From the NCBI GenBank assembly GCA_021296375.1, contig JAGWAQ010000132.1:1-5013 (forward strand): a stretch of 5,013 bases of DNA, given 5' to 3'. The notes under the pieces are model-generated. The model was not told the DNA's origin and did no database searches. It was given only the letters and a program-made list of their open reading frames with translations. Numbering within the stretch: position 1 is the stretch's first letter; every line of letters starts with the position of its first letter. Positions 1 through 5,013 of the stretch are shown one piece after another. Made by a program: the position numbers and the translations under genes. This stretch comes from Alphaproteobacteria bacterium. Its GTDB lineage: Bacteria; Pseudomonadota; Alphaproteobacteria; Puniceispirillales; UBA1172.

Positions 1-80
1 GGCGTGAGGATCTCCTCACGGATGCCCGCTCCATGGGCGCCACCCATATTCTTATCAACGGGGCGGTCGAGCCTCTTTAA
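1..80 (+). CDS. hisZ: C-terminal end of ATP phosphoribosyltransferase regulatory subunit (HisZ-like), partial
   Basis: Only the last 25 codons are present, read from base 3 and ending in TAA at 78-80. The visible peptide runs from REDLLTDARSMG to ATHILINGAVEPL. This resembles HisZ tails, where an A-R-x-x-G-x-[TS]-H segment is followed by a short strand and the stop. HisZ is a catalytically inactive class II histidyl-tRNA-synthetase paralogue. It pairs with the short form of HisG to make the first enzyme of histidine synthesis. The call rests on this short tail and on my recollection that hisZ often lies directly before purA in Alphaproteobacteria. The gap to purA is only 30 nt, so the two are probably co-transcribed. 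No domain can be checked in this fragment, so the family assignment is likely but not certain. Confidence 0.65.
   Translation, partial: REDLLTDARSMGATHILINGAVEPL
3..20. repeat. 8-bp inverted repeat inside the hisZ-like coding end
   Basis: The arms CGTGAGGA and TCCTCACG are perfect reverse complements separated by TC. As RNA this would fold as a 7-bp GC-rich stem with a four-base loop. It lies wholly inside codons of the hisZ-like gene and no T-run follows, so it is not a typical terminator. The symmetry is directly visible. Any function is unknown, and it may be a chance result of the codons used. Confidence 0.4.
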
Positions 81-110
81 TCTAAACGTTGTGTTCTGAA
101 AGGCGTTGTT

Positions 111-1403
111 ATGACTAATGTCGCGGTGATTGGCTCCCAATGGGGGGACGAGGGCAAAGGTAAAATTGTCGACTGGCTTTCTGAAAAAGCCGATATCGTC
201 GTGCGCTTTCAGGGCGGGCATAACGCTGGCCATACCCTGGTTATTGACGGCACAAAATATAAGCTGAGCCTCCTGCCTTCTGGCATTATTCGCGCGGGCA
301 AAATGTCGGTGATCGGCCATGGCGTGGTGATTGACCCCGCCGCCCTGATCAATGAAATCAGCACCCGGAAAGGCCAGGGGGTTGCGATTTCCCCCGATAA
401 CCTGATGATTTCCTATTCCGCGCCGATTATCCTGCCTGTTCACCAGCGCGTTGATGTCGCCCGTGAAGCCCAGCGCGGCGCCGGCAAGATCGGCACCACC
501 GGTCGCGGCATTGGCCCCGCCTATGAAGATAAAGTCGCGCGCCGTGGCCTCCGCATGGGGGATCTGCTTGACATGGATGCGCTGGCTGAAAAAACCGCCG
601 CCCTGCTGGCCCACCACAATATCTGGCTGAAAGCGGCAGGTGAGGATGAGCTGACGGTTGAGGAAATCACCGCTCCCCTGCAAGAAATGCGCGATCAGCT
701 GATCCCGTATCTGGGGGAAGTCTGGGCGCTGCTCGACGATTACCGCCGCGACGGCCGCCGCATCCTGTTTGAAGGGGCGCAAGGCGTCATGTTGGATATC
801 GACCACGGCACCTATCCGTTTGTCACCAGCTCGAACACATTGCCGGGGCAGGCCGCCGCCGGGGCGGGGATAGGCCCGGGTTCCGTCGGTTATGTGCTGG
901 GGATCACCAAAGCCTACACCACCCGTGTGGGTTCAGGCCCGTTCCCGACGGAAGATTTCGGTGAAGATGGCGTCACCCTTGGTGAGCGTGGTCATGAATT
1001 TGGCACCGTCACCGGGCGCAAGCGCCGCTGCGGCTGGTTTGATGCGGTGATGGTGCGGCAGGCGGGCAAGATCGCCGGTATCCATGGCATGGCCCTGACC
1101 AAGCTGGATGTGCTGGACGGGTTTGATGTGCTGAAAATCTGCACCGGCTATACGCTTGATGGCAAGGTGATTGATCGCTTCCCGGCATCGTCGGCGGAAC
1201 AAGCGCGGGTCGAGCCTGTCTACGAAGAGATCGAAGGCTGGTCACAATCCACCATGGGCGCCCGTTCATGGGCGGATTTGCCGTCGCAAGCGGTGAAATA
1301 CATCAAACGCCTTGAAGAACTGACAGGCATTCCCGTGGCGACAGTCTCCACCAGCCCGGAACGCGAGGACACGATCCTTGTCCGTGACCCGTTTGAAGGT
1401 TAA
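111..1403 (+). CDS. purA: Adenylosuccinate synthetase
   Basis: This cytosolic enzyme joins IMP and aspartate using GTP to give adenylosuccinate, the first committed step from IMP to AMP. The product is 430 residues, close to the 432 of E. coli PurA. The N-terminal loop GSQWGDEGKGK (8-18) holds catalytic Asp13, and NAGHT (38-42) holds catalytic His41. The IMP-binding segment GTTGRGIGP lies at 128-136. The signature QGVMLDIDHGTYPFVTS spans 224-240 and begins with the conserved Gln224. TGRKRRCGW (301-309) carries Arg303, and the guanine-binding elements TKLD (330-333) and STSPERED (413-420) are present. No key residue is missing. The ATG start is supported by GAAAGG at 98-103, seven bases upstream, and by N-terminal alignment with the family. 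It follows the hisZ-like gene by 30 nt, suggesting one transcript. A weak terminator candidate sits at its stop codon. Confidence 0.98.
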   Translation: MTNVAVIGSQWGDEGKGKIVDWLSEKADIVVRFQGGHNAGHTLVIDGTKYKLSLLPSGIIRAGKMSVIGHGVVIDPAALINEISTRKGQGVAISPDNLMISYSAPIILPVHQRVDVAREAQRGAGKIGTTGRGIGPAYEDKVARRGLRMGDLLDMDALAEKTAALLAHHNIWLKAAGEDELTVEEITAPLQEMRDQLIPYLGEVWALLDDYRRDGRRILFEGAQGVMLDIDHGTYPFVTSSNTLPGQAAAGAGIGPGSVGYVLGITKAYTTRVGSGPFPTEDFGEDGVTLGERGHEFGTVTGRKRRCGWFDAVMVRQAGKIAGIHGMALTKLDVLDGFDVLKICTGYTLDGKVIDRFPASSAEQARVEPVYEEIEGWSQSTMGARSWADLPSQAVKYIKRLEELTGIPVATVSTSPEREDTILVRDPFEG

Positions 1404-1428
1404 ATCGCTGCGGCGTTAACTCTTCTTT
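1399..1428 (+). terminator. Possible Rho-independent terminator after purA
   Basis: GTTAA-AT-CGC pairs with GCG-TTAAC around a TGCG loop, giving an 8-bp stem with a two-base bulge. TCTTCTTT follows at once at 1421-1428. The left arm includes the purA TAA stop. The stem is short and partly A/T and the T tract is interrupted by C, so it would be a weak terminator. It is the only such candidate between purA and the methyltransferase gene. Confidence 0.35.
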
Positions 1429-1441
1429 AATTTATCTAAGG

Positions 1442-1447
1442 TATTCT
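1442..1447 (+). promoter_or_regulatory. Candidate -10 element for the restriction-modification operon
   Basis: TATTCT lies in the A/T-rich part of the purA-methyltransferase gap (1421-1450) and matches TATAAT at four of six positions. No convincing -35 element sits 16-18 bases upstream; TTAACT at 1416-1421 is spaced 20 bases away. If the element is real, transcription would begin near 1454, at the first base of the inverted repeat. This is inference from a weak match. Confidence 0.22.
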
Positions 1448-1453
1448 TTCCTG

Positions 1454-1471
1454 AGTGATGACAGCATCACT
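1454..1471. repeat. Perfect 7-bp inverted repeat before the methyltransferase gene
   Basis: AGTGATG and CATCACT are exact reverse complements separated by ACAG. The element ends two bases before the GGGGAAG ribosome binding site (1473-1479) and 11 bases before the ATG. It could be a protein-binding operator or an RNA stem-loop that limits access to the ribosome binding site. Either would fit the need to control methyltransferase and endonuclease levels. It does not resemble the C-box repeats I know from controller-protein systems, and no controller gene is present in the window. The symmetry is directly seen; the role is inferred. Confidence 0.55.
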
Positions 1472-1482
1472 TGGGGAAGACG

Positions 1483-2295
1483 ATGACCGATCACGCCATT
1501 ATTGATGCCAAGCCCGAAGGTTCACGAAACCCGGTGGCGCAGTATCCGTGTTCGAGCAACATTTCTTATCTGGGGAATGGGGCGTTGATCTATGGCGATA
1601 CGCTCGAGGTGATGGGCAAGTTTCAGGATCACTCCTTCAAAACGATTGTCACCTCACCCCCCTATAACCTGAAGAACAGTTCCGGCAACGGGATGAAAGA
1701 TGGACGTGGCGGAAAATGGCCAAAAGCGTCCCTTATTGACGGTTACAACAGGCATCATGACCAGATGCCGCATCAGGACTATGTCCGTTGGCAACGCGAT
1801 TGCTTGAGTGAAATGATGCGGGTGTTGCGGCCGGATGGGGCGATTTTCTACAACCACAAGTGGCGGGTGCAAAACGGGCTGTTGCAAGACCGGGCTGATA
1901 TTGTCGCGGGGTTTCCTGTTCGGCAAATCATCATCTGGAAACGCGCCGGCGGGATTAATTTCAACCCCGGGTATTTTCTGCCGAATTATGAGGTGATCTA
2001 CCTTATCTGCAAGCCTGAATTCAAACTTGCGCCAAAGGCCAATGCTATTGGATGTGTTTGGGAAATTTCACAAGAAAGCAAAAACCCCCATCCGGCGCCG
2101 TTCCCCGTTGAGCTGGCCAAACGTTGCCTGTCTTCTGTTGAGGCTGGGCCTGTGCTTGACCCGTTCATGGGCAGCGGCACTACCGCTATTGCGGCTGAAG
2201 AATGCGGTGTCCCCTGGGTCGGGATCGATAATTCCGATGACTATATAGAAATGGCCAAACAACGGCTTCTTAACGCCAAGAGTGGCTTGAGATGA
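1483..2295 (+). CDS. Beta-class site-specific DNA methyltransferase, probably N4-cytosine, of a Type II R-M system
   Basis: This enzyme transfers a methyl group from S-adenosylmethionine to an exocyclic amino group of a DNA base, protecting the host genome from the neighbouring endonuclease. In 270-residue numbering, catalytic motif IV is TSPPYN (57-62) and the cofactor-binding motif I is DPFMGSGTT (226-234), followed by a GID segment near 247-249. The catalytic motif precedes motif I, which defines the beta class. The specificity region should lie between them, roughly 110-200. TSPPY, rather than DPPY or NPPY, favours N4-cytosine, as in M.MvaI and M.BamHI, but N6-adenine cannot be excluded. 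I chose the ATG at 1483 because GGGGAAG (1473-1479) is well spaced. A TTG at 1471 would add four residues but overlaps the inverted repeat and this ribosome binding site. The 3' end overlaps the endonuclease gene by ATGA. GC content looks intermediate between purA and the endonuclease gene. Confidence 0.95.
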   Translation: MTDHAIIDAKPEGSRNPVAQYPCSSNISYLGNGALIYGDTLEVMGKFQDHSFKTIVTSPPYNLKNSSGNGMKDGRGGKWPKASLIDGYNRHHDQMPHQDYVRWQRDCLSEMMRVLRPDGAIFYNHKWRVQNGLLQDRADIVAGFPVRQIIIWKRAGGINFNPGYFLPNYEVIYLICKPEFKLAPKANAIGCVWEISQESKNPHPAPFPVELAKRCLSSVEAGPVLDPFMGSGTTAIAAEECGVPWVGIDNSDDYIEMAKQRLLNAKSGLR

Positions 2296-2999
2296 CGCCG
2301 CCAATCAGCTCAGCCCTCTCCACTACCCTGGATGGAATCCTGGCCAAAGGCTGGCAGGTCATGCCTGATGAATTTAAGGGGACTGGCGCCGCCGGGTTGT
2401 ATCTTGAAAAACTACTCGGATCACGTAACGACAATCTCGATATTCCTGATCTTGATGGCTGGGAGATTAAATATCATGGCGGAGAGAGCTACCTCCTCAC
2501 GCTTTTTCATAAAGAGCCTCTTCCCCAGGGACATCAAAAAGCACTGATCAGCGCATTTGGGAAAGAACAACCAAATGGTGAAATCTCCTTCAGGCACACC
2601 ATCACAGGCGGAAACCAGCCAACAAATCTGGGGTTTTACTTGGTGAATGAAGGGGACAAGATCGCCATTAAAAACACCCATGATAAAGGCCTTGAGTTGC
2701 CGTTCTGGACTCATGACCTTGTGCTTTCAACATTTCTTGCAAAATTCAGGCGTTTGATTTTGATCAACGGCAAAACCTTGAAACGTGCCGTTATTTTTGA
2801 ACAGGCCCATGTTTTTGAAGAGCCGCGTTCAACGAATTTCATTAATGCCTTGTCAGAAGGACTTGTTGTGGTGGATTTTGACATGAAACTGCGGGCAAAT
2901 GGCAGCCTGCGCAATCATGGAACAAAGTTCAGGATTTACCCGAGAAACCTCCCGTTGCTTTACCATCACGTTGAGCTGTTCCTGAAGGAAGCGGATTAA
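2292..2999 (+). CDS. Type II restriction endonuclease, MvaI/BcnI family
   Basis: The enzyme should cut unmethylated DNA at a short site as the partner of the upstream methyltransferase. I recognise the MvaI/BcnI fold family, which is related to MutH. NLDIPDLDGWEIKYH (48-62) and the following LLTLFHKEP match the MvaI core closely. They give a catalytic D53-X4-E58-X-K60 arrangement with the same spacing as D50, E55 and K57 of MvaI. Glu39 corresponds to the earlier conserved glutamate of that family. NHGTKFRI (208-215) matches the conserved HGTxFRI near the MvaI C-terminus. Length is 235 residues against about 246 for MvaI, so it looks complete. Known members act as monomers and cut CCWGG (MvaI) or CCSGG (BcnI); the exact site here is not readable from sequence. 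The ATGA overlap suggests translational coupling after the methyltransferase. Sampled lines are about 40-45% GC against about 65% in a purA line, suggesting acquisition by transfer. Confidence 0.93.
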   Translation: MTPPISSALSTTLDGILAKGWQVMPDEFKGTGAAGLYLEKLLGSRNDNLDIPDLDGWEIKYHGGESYLLTLFHKEPLPQGHQKALISAFGKEQPNGEISFRHTITGGNQPTNLGFYLVNEGDKIAIKNTHDKGLELPFWTHDLVLSTFLAKFRRLILINGKTLKRAVIFEQAHVFEEPRSTNFINALSEGLVVVDFDMKLRANGSLRNHGTKFRIYPRNLPLLYHHVELFLKEAD

Positions 3000-3907
3000 C
3001 TGTCGATCAGCTGCAGCTCTTCGGCTTTGTCGCGCACGGCTTTCTGGAGTTTTTCGAACGCCCGCACCTCGATCTGGCGGACGCGTTCCCGGCTGATGCC
3101 AAAGCGTTGCGACAGGTTTTCCAGCGTGTCGGGGCTGTCGTTGAGCCGCCGCGCCTGAATGATGGCAACTTCCCGCTCGTTCAGGTCTTTCATGGCGTCC
3201 ATCATCAATTTCCGGCGAACGTCATATTCTTCGGCTTCGGCGAATTGCACATCCTGGGTGTCGCGGTCATCCACCAGCCAGTCCTGCCATTCCGACGCTT
3301 CGCCTTCACTGCTGATCGGCGCATTGAGCGAATGGTCCCCGCCAGCCATGCGGCGGTTCATGCTGACCACCTCATCTTCGGAGACATCAAGCTCACTGGC
3401 GATGCGGGTGACGTTTTCCGGCGTCAGGTCGCCGTCTTCGATGGCTTTGATCTGGCCTTTCAGGCGGCGCAGGTTAAAGAACAGTTTTTTCTGGGCGGCG
3501 GTGGTGCCGATCTTGACCAGCGACCATGACCGCAGAATATATTCCTGAATACTGGCCTTGATCCACCACATGGCATAGGTCGACAAGCGAAAGCCTTTTT
3601 CGGGTTCAAACCGTTTGACGGCATGCATCATCCCGAGGTTGCCTTCGGAAATCAGCTCCGCCACAGGCAATCCATAGCCGCGGTACCCCATGGCGATCTT
3701 CGCCACCAGCCGCAGATGGGACGTCACGAGCTTGTGCGCCGCCTCGATATTGCCGGTATCCTTCCAGTCTTTGGCGAGGCTGTACTCATCCTCAGCCGAC
3801 AGCATGGGGAATTTGCGAATCTCGTCAAGATAGCGCGACAGGTTGCCCTCTGGCGTGATGTTCGCCAAGGTGGCGGGCAGATTGCTGGATGTGATCGATT
3901 TGCTCAT
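2996..3907 (-). CDS. rpoH: Heat-shock RNA polymerase sigma factor RpoH (sigma-32)
   Basis: This group 3 sigma-70-family factor directs core RNA polymerase to heat-shock promoters for chaperone and protease genes. The 303-residue product has a short N-terminal segment resembling sigma region 1.2 (about 21-50) and a strong region 2 at about 57-127. Region 2 includes SHLRLVAKIA, AELISEGNLG and STYAMWWIKASIQEYILRSW. The RpoH box QKKLFFNLRR lies at 139-148 and separates RpoH from other sigma factors. Region 4.2 contains the helix-turn-helix TLENLSQRFGISRERVRQIE (261-280). Length fits alphaproteobacterial RpoH and slightly exceeds the 284 of E. coli. The start is fixed by an in-frame TAG two codons upstream. 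The ribosome binding site is weak (TAGG about two bases before the ATG). It lies 30 nt after the rluD-like gene, and its stop overlaps the convergent endonuclease stop. Confidence 0.97.
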   Translation of the reverse strand: MSKSITSSNLPATLANITPEGNLSRYLDEIRKFPMLSAEDEYSLAKDWKDTGNIEAAHKLVTSHLRLVAKIAMGYRGYGLPVAELISEGNLGMMHAVKRFEPEKGFRLSTYAMWWIKASIQEYILRSWSLVKIGTTAAQKKLFFNLRRLKGQIKAIEDGDLTPENVTRIASELDVSEDEVVSMNRRMAGGDHSLNAPISSEGEASEWQDWLVDDRDTQDVQFAEAEEYDVRRKLMMDAMKDLNEREVAIIQARRLNDSPDTLENLSQRFGISRERVRQIEVRAFEKLQKAVRDKAEELQLIDS

Positions 3908-3914
3908 AACCTAC

Positions 3915-3943
3915 ATATGGTCACATGCAATTATGTTTTAAAG
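3915..3943 (-). promoter_or_regulatory. Possible sigma-32-type promoter upstream of rpoH
   Basis: On the minus strand, CTTTAA (3943-3938) matches the sigma-32 -35 consensus CTTGAA at five of six bases. After 15 bases comes GACCATAT (3922-3915), which matches CCCCATNT at six of eight, within the accepted spacing. Transcription would start almost at the rpoH ATG, giving a very short or absent leader, which fits the weak ribosome binding site but is unusual. It would imply autoregulation. CATAAT (3935-3930) is an alternative housekeeping -10 without a good -35. This is a pattern match only. Confidence 0.28.
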
Positions 3944-4555
3944 ATGGCCGCGTGATTTAATGGCGGTCTCCAGCCCGTCGATCAGCCCCTGCATGTCATC
4001 AGGGATAGCGGTGGTGAACTCCATCGCCTCGCCCGTAATAGGGTGATTGAACCCCAACAGGGAAGCGTGGAGCGCCTGCCGCTTGAATTGCCGCAAGTCC
4101 TGAAGGGCGGCGCGCAGGGCATTGTCGGGCATTTGCCCCGCCCGCATGGGGCGGCCGTAATGCGGATCCCCGATAATGCCATGGCCGATATGCGCCATAT
4201 GAACCCTGATCTGGTGGGTGCGGCCGGTTTCAAGTCGGCATTCCGCCAGGCTGGCCAGCGGCGGGATAGCGCGGGTGAAATCAAGATGGGTGATGGCGTG
4301 GCGGCCTTTTTCGGTGATCGCCATTTTCTTGCGGTCACGGTTTGACCGTCCAATTGGCGCGTCGACCGTCTGCTGGCGCAGTTTCGGGATGCCCCAGACC
4401 ATGGCGGTATAGACACGGTCAAGGTCATGGGCGGCGAACATATCTGTCAGCACGGCGTGGGCTTCGGCGGTTTTTGCCGCCATCATGACGCCGCTTGTGT
4501 CTTTATCAAGGCGGTGGACAATCCCCGGCCGGCGTTCCCCGCCAATGCCGGTCAA
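3938..4555 (-). CDS. Catalytic-domain fragment of the split RluD-like gene
   Basis: This open frame carries the pseudouridine synthase core. HRLDKDTSG holds the catalytic aspartate (Asp17 counting from the TTG at 4555). GRTHQIRVHM (111-120) and GDPHYG (129-134) are the other conserved family motifs. The frame is actually open back to 4720, and recognisable RluD sequence starts at 4669, so the TTG is not the natural start. I see no ribosome binding site before it. It could be made only by frameshifting, coupling to the upstream fragment, or an internal start, and would lack part of the core. It is best treated as the 3' part of the pseudogene. Confidence 0.6.
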   Translation of the reverse strand: MTGIGGERRPGIVHRLDKDTSGVMMAAKTAEAHAVLTDMFAAHDLDRVYTAMVWGIPKLRQQTVDAPIGRSNRDRKKMAITEKGRHAITHLDFTRAIPPLASLAECRLETGRTHQIRVHMAHIGHGIIGDPHYGRPMRAGQMPDNALRAALQDLRQFKRQALHASLLGFNHPITGEAMEFTTAIPDDMQGLIDGLETAIKSRGHL

Positions 4556-4575
4556 GCTGTCGCCGCAATGCGCGA

Positions 4576-4959
4576 TCAGGGCGTTGACAAGCGTGCCGTC
4601 AGGGGTGCCGGGGGCAGGGTGGGTGACAAGACCTGCCGGTTTGTTGATGACGATGATGTCGCTGTCTTCACCTGCGCTTCGGGGGTGGCGCTGGTAGGGG
4701 GAGGGATGGTCAGCTCGACCTTATCCCCGGGTTTGACTTGAGCCGAAGGATCACGGGTGTTGTGGCCATTGATCGCGGCGTTGCCATCAAGAATCATGTT
4801 CTTCAGGCGTGAGCGCGATAACGCCAGGGGTTTGCGTCCCTCGTCATCATCGTCTAGATTGGGGTCATCCGCGGCCAGACAAGTTGCCAGCCAGCGGTCC
4901 AACCGGTCGCTGGGGCTTTCTTCAGGTACGATCACAGATATGATAAGGGGCTCGGTCAT
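4576..4959 (-). CDS. S4-domain N-terminal fragment of the split RluD-like gene
   Basis: The 127-residue product contains the S4 RNA-binding domain normally found at the N-terminus of RluD, including SDRLDRWLA, LSRSRLKNMI and VKPGDKVELTIPPP. The first 96 or so residues are authentic. From 4671 to the TGA at 4576-4578 the reading is out of frame and gives low-complexity Ser, Thr and Pro sequence that matches nothing I know. I prefer the ATG at 4959 over the TTG at 4977, because MTEPL then leads directly into the first strand. No catalytic residues are present, so alone it could at most bind RNA. Confidence 0.6.
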   Translation of the reverse strand: MTEPLIISVIVPEESPSDRLDRWLATCLAADDPNLDDDDEGRKPLALSRSRLKNMILDGNAAINGHNTRDPSAQVKPGDKVELTIPPPTSATPEAQVKTATSSSSTNRQVLSPTLPPAPLTARLSTP

Positions 4960-4969
4960 GGCCGCCACT

Positions 4970-5013
4970 ATGCACAATCAGGACGATAATCGCCAGCCTT
5001 TAAATGATGCCGC
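4970..5013 (+). CDS. Possible start of a divergent gene, running off the window
   Basis: An open frame begins with ATG at 4970 and reads MHNQDDNRQPLND to the window end. It diverges from the rluD-like gene, whose ATG at 4959 lies only 10 bases away, so the two 5' ends would share almost no intergenic DNA. No clear ribosome binding site precedes it. Fourteen codons are too few to recognise a family. Small membrane proteins of unknown function occur beside rluD in some Alphaproteobacteria, but nothing here shows that. Confidence 0.22.
   Translation, partial: MHNQDDNRQPLNDA

Larger units (their letters stand above)
3938..4959 (-). pseudogene. rluD: RluD-family 23S rRNA pseudouridine synthase gene, split by a frame change
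   Basis: RluD enzymes convert uridines in helix 69 of 23S rRNA to pseudouridine. The gene begins at ATG 4959 with an S4 RNA-binding domain, but the rest of the protein continues in another frame. In frame one the linker reads TIPPPTSATPEAQ, ending at 4672. From 4669 the second frame reads EDSDIIVINKPAGLVTHPAPG and continues through HRLDKDTSG to a normal C-terminus. Relatives have an IPLDIVY-like strand between these two parts; here only two bases remain. A net loss of 22 nt would explain both the missing strand and the frame, and restoring it gives about 347 residues, normal for the family. The rest shows no further damage, so the break is recent or an assembly error. The gene precedes rpoH by 30 nt in the same direction, a familiar alphaproteobacterial arrangement. 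Confidence 0.85.

Noticed and set aside
3..20. The 18-base inverted repeat at the window start as a terminator or operator
   Set aside because: It lies inside coding sequence, no T-run follows, and the gene continues for 20 more codons. Chance symmetry is the simplest reading.
1009..1269. Minus-strand open frames within purA
   Set aside because: They are antisense to intact purA, have no recognisable domain, and the coding signal clearly belongs to the plus strand.
1404..2999. Mobile-element ends, attachment sites or CRISPR-like repeats around the R-M cassette
   Set aside because: I looked for direct or inverted repeats shared by the two edges and for regularly spaced repeats, and saw none beyond the single hairpin.
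3914..3937. ACAT/ATGT symmetry upstream of rpoH as an operator
   Set aside because: The arms are only about five bases long in A/T-rich sequence and widely spaced, so chance is likely.
3107..3955. Plus-strand open frames of 110-140 codons opposite rpoH
   Set aside because: They lie antisense to a clearly recognised sigma factor and show no family motifs. They are shadows of GC-rich codon usage.
3982..4428. A 148-codon minus-strand frame overlapping the RluD catalytic domain
   Set aside because: It is out of frame with the conserved HRLD and GRTHQIRVHM motifs and is rich in Arg, Pro and Ser, as expected of an off-frame reading.

Overview
The window reads as a stretch of an alphaproteobacterial chromosome. 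The evidence is a HisZ-like tail followed by purA, and an RluD-type pseudouridine synthase gene placed directly upstream of an rpoH whose product carries the RpoH box. Both gene pairs are familiar in Alphaproteobacteria. Base composition is moderately GC-rich in the housekeeping genes and visibly lower in the restriction gene. Nothing in the sequence fixes the genus.

Layout on the + strand: the last 25 codons of a gene resembling hisZ (to 80), then complete purA (111-1403, adenylosuccinate synthetase). A weak terminator-like hairpin overlaps the purA stop. A 79-nt gap follows, ending in a perfect 7-bp inverted repeat just before the ribosome binding site of a beta-class DNA methyltransferase gene (1483-2295). 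That gene overlaps by ATGA with a 235-residue MvaI/BcnI-family restriction endonuclease gene (2292-2999). Together they form a compact two-gene Type II restriction-modification cassette, probably using N4-methylcytosine, with a likely target of the CCWGG, CCSGG or CCNGG type.

Layout on the - strand: rpoH (3907-2996, heat-shock sigma factor) converges on the endonuclease gene, and the two stop codons share one TTAA. Upstream of rpoH is an rluD-like gene (4959-3938) split into two frames. The N-terminal S4 domain and the catalytic domain are both well preserved. At about 4670 the frame changes and the conserved strand before the catalytic core is missing, consistent with a net 22-nt deletion. 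A possible divergent reading frame begins at 4970 and runs off the window.

The housekeeping genes serve purine synthesis, histidine synthesis, heat-shock transcription and 23S rRNA modification. The restriction-modification pair is the accessory element, fitted tightly between purA and rpoH. I see no wholly new system. The points most worth checking are the cassette's insertion and specificity, the hairpin before the methyltransferase gene, and the broken rluD gene.
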